Shown piece after piece: positions 60,679 to 64,000 of a stretch of DNA of 64,000 nt; the first letter of the stretch is position 1, and each line of letters begins with the position of its first letter. Below the pieces are notes generated by a model. The model did not search any database. It worked only from the letters and a program-made list of their open reading frames with translations, and was not told the DNA's origin. Location: contig JAOSKU010000001.1 of NCBI GenBank assembly GCA_027493445.1, positions 434,001 to 498,000 on the forward strand. The letters are read 5' to 3'. Position numbers and translations under genes: made by a program. The DNA comes from Thermoleophilia bacterium (GTDB lineage Bacteria; Actinomycetota; Thermoleophilia; RBG-16-64-13).

Positions 60679-61680
60679 TTGTCGTACAACTGGTCGGAGG
60701 TGTTTCTGGGTGTCGATCCCGGCGCGGTGGTCTCTACCCTCGAAGAGAAGCAGGAGAGAAGGCGGGGCTGGTTCACGCAGCTGCGCGAGGGGCTCACCAA
60801 GAGCCGCAAGGCCCTGCAGCAGCAGTTCTCGGCCATTCTCTTCGACTCGTTCGACGAGGAGCTCTGGGAGCGTATCGAGGAAGCTCTGATCTTCGCCGAC
60901 GTAGGCGTGGATACGACCATCTCCATAGTCGAGCAGCTGGAGCAGGCGGCCGATGCCGGCGGCATCGCCGATGCGCAGCAGCTGCTGGAGAAGCTGCGGG
61001 AGATCGCGGCCTCCCACTTCAGTGCGGAGGATACCCGCATCGACGTGGCCCACGATCCGGCCGTGATGCTCATGGCCGGGGTGAACGGCACGGGCAAGAC
61101 CACCACCATCGGCAAGATCGCCTGGCATCTCAAGGAGCTGGGGAAAGAGCCCCTGCTGGTGGCGGGCGACACCTTCCGGGCGGCGGCCGTCGAGCAGCTA
61201 GTGGAGTGGGGCCGGCGGGTGGAATGCGAGGTGATCCACCACCAGCGGGGCGGCGATCCGGGAGCCGTGGTGTACGACGGCATCGTGGCCGCCCGCGCCC
61301 GCCAGGCCGAGGTGGTCATCATCGACACCGCCGGCCGCCTGCACACTCAGGTCAACCTCATGAAGGAGCTCGAGAAGGTCGTGCGGGTCATCAAGAAGCA
61401 GCTGCCTGAAGCTCCTCACGAGACTCTGCTGACCATCGACGCCACTACCGGCCAGAACGGTCTGATCCAGGCGCGCCTGTTCAAGGAGGCCGTGGACGTG
61501 ACCGGGGTGGTGCTGACGAAGATGGACGGTACGGCCAAAGGCGGCATCGCTCTGGCCGTCTCCCACGAGCTCGACCTGCCCATCAAGCTGATCGGCACGG
61601 GTGAGAAGATGAATGCGTTGCAGCCCTTCGACGCGGCCGGATTCGCCGAGCTGCTCTTCGACGACAGCCTGATCGGCTAG
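60679..61680 (+). CDS. ftsY: Signal recognition particle receptor FtsY, TTG start
   Basis: A 333-residue SRP receptor GTPase. N-domain helices precede the G-domain with MAGVNGTGKTTTIGKIAW, DTFRAAAVEQLVEW, DTAGRLHTQVNLM and TKMDGTAKGG; C-terminal GTGEKMNALQPFD closes the fold. It lacks a long acidic N-terminal membrane extension. The TTG at 60679 is fixed by AGGAGG 8 nt upstream. It follows smc, as in many bacteria, and is separated from ffh by vapBC and repeats. Confidence 0.94.
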   Translation: MSYNWSEVFLGVDPGAVVSTLEEKQERRRGWFTQLREGLTKSRKALQQQFSAILFDSFDEELWERIEEALIFADVGVDTTISIVEQLEQAADAGGIADAQQLLEKLREIAASHFSAEDTRIDVAHDPAVMLMAGVNGTGKTTTIGKIAWHLKELGKEPLLVAGDTFRAAAVEQLVEWGRRVECEVIHHQRGGDPGAVVYDGIVAARARQAEVVIIDTAGRLHTQVNLMKELEKVVRVIKKQLPEAPHETLLTIDATTGQNGLIQARLFKEAVDVTGVVLTKMDGTAKGGIALAVSHELDLPIKLIGTGEKMNALQPFDAAGFAELLFDDSLIG

Positions 61681-61734
61681 CCCGAGCGACCATCCCAACG
61701 GCAAGCATGCAGTTGTGGCGGCGGATGTTGTTTC

Positions 61735-61824
61735 GGCAGCGCTACGGGCGCGACCGAGGACACCGCATCGGGCCGGCCAGTGCGGCCGCGGCGGCCAAGA
61801 CTTCGTTCTGAAACGAGCGTCTAG
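61735..61824 (+). repeat. Dispersed palindromic repeat, copy I (right arm)
   Basis: Starts in the centre (CGGCAGCGCTACGGGCGCG), continues GCCGGCCAGTGCGGCCGCGGCGG and ends TTCTGAAACGAGCGTCTAG, type 3. Its last four bases form the stop codon region of vapC on the other strand (61821-61823). Confidence 0.8.
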
Positions 61825-62291
61825 TCGAGACGGAGCACATCCGGCAGGCAGGCGAAGCCTTGCTCGGCGAAGTGTCGGTCCAGAGTGAAGGCTCGGCGGA
61901 GACCCCGAGCACGCATCAGGGCGAAGCTGGCGCAATCGACCAGGCTGAGATCGCGACGCCGGGCGGAAAGTAGAACCCCGCTGGCCAGATCGTGAAGGTG
62001 AGGGTCGACCCACGCCACCTCGACCCAGGGGAGCACGAACTCCTGCAGAGCGGCTAGCCCCTCCAGACTCAGGCGGCGCTGGAGCAGGGCGGTGAGCTCC
62101 CAGAGGACGTAGTTGCTCGTGACCAGAGGAGCTTCAGAGCGGACGAGCTCCTCCCAAGCGGCCACAGCCGCGGCGCTTCGGCTCTGGGCACGATCGAATA
62201 CGGCGTACAGGGCTGAGGTGTCGAGGAAGCAAGGGTCGGTGCGGCAGACCGGGATGGCCAGGGGGTTGAGGCTCTCAGCGCAGGCGCTCAC
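61821..62291 (-). CDS. vapC: PIN-domain toxin (VapC type)
   Basis: A 156-residue RNase toxin. Acidic active-site residues are seen in CFLDTSALYAVFD, the Glu of LWELTALL, the Asp of LSLVDCASFALM and the Asp of FTLDRHF. The GTG start overlaps the vapB stop (GTGA), so translation is coupled. A start some 20 residues further in would give a more typical PIN N-terminus. The stop lies in repeat copy I. Confidence 0.85.
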   Translation of the reverse strand: MSACAESLNPLAIPVCRTDPCFLDTSALYAVFDRAQSRSAAAVAAWEELVRSEAPLVTSNYVLWELTALLQRRLSLEGLAALQEFVLPWVEVAWVDPHLHDLASGVLLSARRRDLSLVDCASFALMRARGLRRAFTLDRHFAEQGFACLPDVLRLD

Positions 62292-62569
62292 CAGTCGAGA
62301 AAGGCCTCAGCGAGCTCGTCGTCGTGCCGCTCGGCCACGTCGGGCGTGCCGGAATCGAAGCGGCCCGCGATGCGGAGCGCGTCCAGGCGGGTCCGGCCGG
62401 AGCCGGCCTGAGCTTCAGCCAGCAAGCGGTCGACTCCCCGGCGAATGAGCTCGGCCAGGGATACGTCTTCGCGGCCGGCCATCTCCCGCAGAGCCCGGGC
62501 CTGATCATCCCGCAGTTGAATCTGGGTGCGGATCACCGTCATCTCCTTCGAGTCCTGCGATACCAACAT
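62288..62569 (-). CDS. vapB: Ribbon-helix-helix antitoxin (VapB type)
   Basis: A 93-residue antitoxin with an RHH DNA-binding motif: IRTQIQLRDDQARALREMA then SLAELIRRGVDRLLAE. The C-terminal tail (FDSGTPDVAERHDDELAEAF) would bind and block the toxin. ATG at 62569 has AGAGGA at the right distance; the internal ATG at 62542 has AAGGAG directly abutting it, which is too close. It probably represses its own operon. Confidence 0.8.
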   Translation of the reverse strand: MLVSQDSKEMTVIRTQIQLRDDQARALREMAGREDVSLAELIRRGVDRLLAEAQAGSGRTRLDALRIAGRFDSGTPDVAERHDDELAEAFLDW

Positions 62570-62666
62570 GCTATCATTCCTCTGACGCATGCTGTAATCC
62601 ATGTTTGCATCCGCGCCGCACCGTTTGACGACGTATCCCCCGGGGCGGTAAACTCCCTCACTCGCG

Positions 62667-62735
62667 GCGTGACACAGGACGCGCCTTAACGCCATCCAGT
62701 GCGGCCGCGGCGAAGGCTACGCCTCTTGACGAGCC
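62667..62735 (+). repeat. Dispersed palindromic repeat, copy J (degenerate right arm)
   Basis: GACACAGGACGCGCCTTAACGCC, CCAGTGCGGCCGCGGC and AAGGCTACGCCTC align with the right arm of copy K with several changes. The terminus is lost. It directly precedes full copy K. Confidence 0.5.
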
Positions 62736-62760
62736 CGCGGAACGAGCGCCCGCGAGACGA

Positions 62761-62930
62761 ATAGGAACTGGTTTCAGAAGGACGCTTCGCCGTCAGGGCG
62801 CGATGGGCGAGTGCGAGGCAAGGACGCAGGGAGCGCTCGTAGCAGCGCTACGGGTGCGACTGAGGACGCCGCATCGTGCCGGCCAGTGCGGCCGCGGCGG
62901 CCAAGGCTTCATTTTGAAACGAGTTCTTAG
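62761..62930 (+). repeat. Dispersed palindromic repeat, copy K (full, 170 nt)
   Basis: Left end TAGGAACTGGTTTCAGAA and right end TTTTGAAACGAGTTCTTA are near-complementary (type 3). The centre is CGTAGCAGCGCTACG. It lies between vapB (divergent) and ffh, 34 nt before the ffh start. Confidence 0.88.
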
Positions 62931-62964
62931 GACCGCAAGCGCCGGTCCCTGGTATTGTGGAGAC

Positions 62965-64000
62965 ATGTTCGACTCACTCTCAGACAAGCTCCAATCAGCT
63001 TTGGACGGCCTCAAGGGGCACGGTAAGCTCAGCGACAAGGATATCGAGCGAGCCGCCCGGGAGATCCGCCTGGCGCTGCTCGAGGCCGACGTCAACTACC
63101 GGGTGGTCAAGGACTTCGTCGCCAGGGTGAAGGAACGGGCCCTGGGGGCGGAGGTGCTCGAGAGCCTCACCCCGGCCCAGCAGTTCGTGAAGATCGTGAA
63201 CGAGGAGCTTACCGCGCTCATGGGCACGGCCTCCACCAAGCTGGTCTTCTCGCCGCGCCCGCCGACGGTGATCATGATGGTGGGTCTGCAGGGCTCGGGC
63301 AAAACGACCGCCTGCGGCAAGCTGGCCGCCCTGCTCATGAGCCAGGGCAAGAGCCCGGCTATGGTGGCGGGCGATGTCTACCGCCCGGCCGCCGTCGACC
63401 AGCTGAAGACCCTGGGCGGGCAGCTCCAGGTACCGGTTTACGACGAGGGCACCGACGCGGACCCGGTGGACATCGCCAAGCACGGTCTCGACTGGGCGCG
63501 GGCCCAGGGCCGCGACGTGCTCATCGTTGATACCGCCGGCCGCCTGCATATCGACGAGCGGCTCATGGACGAGCTGGTGCGCATCCGGGCGACGGTGAAG
63601 CCCCACAACATCCTGCTGGTGCTCGACTCCATGACCGGCCAGGACGCGGTGAACGTGGCCCAGCAGTTCCAGGAGAAAGTGCAGTTCGACGGGGTGGTGC
63701 TCACCAAGCTCGACGGCGACGCCCGCGGCGGCGCGGCCCTGTCGGTACGCGCGGTCACGGGCAAGCCCATCAAGTTCGCCAGCACCGGAGAGAAGCTCGA
63801 CAGCTTCGAGCAGTTCCATCCCGACCGCATGGCCTCGCGCATCCTGGGCATGGGGGACGTTCTCTCCCTGATCGAGCGGGCCGAGCTGGCGGTCGACGAG
63901 AAGAAGGCCCGGGAGCTGGAGCAGCGGCTGCGCAAATCGCAGTTCACCTTCGAGGATTTCCTCGACCAGCTCGAGCAGGTCCGCAAGATGGGGTCCTTGC
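62965..64000 (+). CDS. ffh: Signal recognition particle protein Ffh (3' end beyond window)
   Basis: The first 345 codons of the SRP GTPase. N-domain (FDSLSDKLQSALDGLKGHG), then G-domain motifs VGLQGSGKTTACGKLA, DVYRPAAVDQLKTL, DTAGRLHIDERLMDEL and TKLDGDARGGAALS, and GEKLDSFEQFHPDRMASRILGMGD leading into the M-domain, which is cut off. ATG at 62965 with GTGGAGAC upstream. The frame is open to the window end. Confidence 0.95.
   Translation, partial: MFDSLSDKLQSALDGLKGHGKLSDKDIERAAREIRLALLEADVNYRVVKDFVARVKERALGAEVLESLTPAQQFVKIVNEELTALMGTASTKLVFSPRPPTVIMMVGLQGSGKTTACGKLAALLMSQGKSPAMVAGDVYRPAAVDQLKTLGGQLQVPVYDEGTDADPVDIAKHGLDWARAQGRDVLIVDTAGRLHIDERLMDELVRIRATVKPHNILLVLDSMTGQDAVNVAQQFQEKVQFDGVVLTKLDGDARGGAALSVRAVTGKPIKFASTGEKLDSFEQFHPDRMASRILGMGDVLSLIERAELAVDEKKARELEQRLRKSQFTFEDFLDQLEQVRKMGSL

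Overview
The window comes from a high-GC bacterium, most likely a deep-branching member of the Actinomycetota. The main evidence is the order mihF (actinobacterial integration host factor)-gmk-rpoZ-coaBC at 46.5-49.1 kb, directly after carB-pyrK-pyrD. The PyrK-dependent class 1B dihydroorotate dehydrogenase, a 4-hydroxybenzoyl-CoA reductase and SLH-domain surface proteins point towards an anaerobic or facultative lineage (Thermoleophilia, Coriobacteriia or a neighbouring class). I cannot fix the class from sequence alone.

Layout. 1-0.9 kb: 5' part of a group II intron on the minus strand, inserted into a copy of a dispersed repeat. 0.9-8.9 kb: a metallo-beta-lactamase-fold protein, a complete carbohydrate-type ABC importer (binding lipoprotein, two permeases, ATPase), an AlsS-type acetolactate synthase and an AcuI/YhdH-type reductase. 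8.9-15.5 kb: an aromatic-acid cassette with an IclR regulator, an aryl-CoA ligase and the three subunits of a 4-hydroxybenzoyl-CoA reductase whose FAD subunit keeps the extra 4Fe-4S cysteine insert. 15.6-20.5 kb: aldo/keto reductase, YbhB-like lipoprotein, a mutY remnant and an MMPL transporter. 20.6-25.3 kb: a VWA/MoxR-AAA pair in convergent orientation separated by an IS110 element. 25.4-41 kb: radical SAM protein, Lhr helicase, a Tat-exported PHP/SLH protein, Lrp plus saccharopine-dehydrogenase-like protein, a MacB-like ABC pair, DUF2461 and two VOC proteins. 41-64 kb: housekeeping genes carB-pyrK-pyrD, mihF-gmk-rpoZ-coaBC, rpoD, a heterodimeric ABC exporter, plsX, acpP, rnc-smc, ftsY, vapBC and ffh (cut by the window end).

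Two patterns cut across the window. First, an undescribed-looking family of about 170-nt imperfect palindromes occurs at least eleven times, as full copies or single arms, mostly just after the 3' ends of genes. Its terminal arms come in three different sequences, yet each full copy stays self-complementary; one copy hosts the group II intron and several surround vapBC between ftsY and ffh. Second, ten genes carry single-base reading-frame breaks, 14 in all, 12 of them equivalent to one missing base and nearly all at G/C runs. They include the essential genes coaBC and smc. I read these mostly as sequencing or assembly errors and annotate the affected genes as single CDSs.
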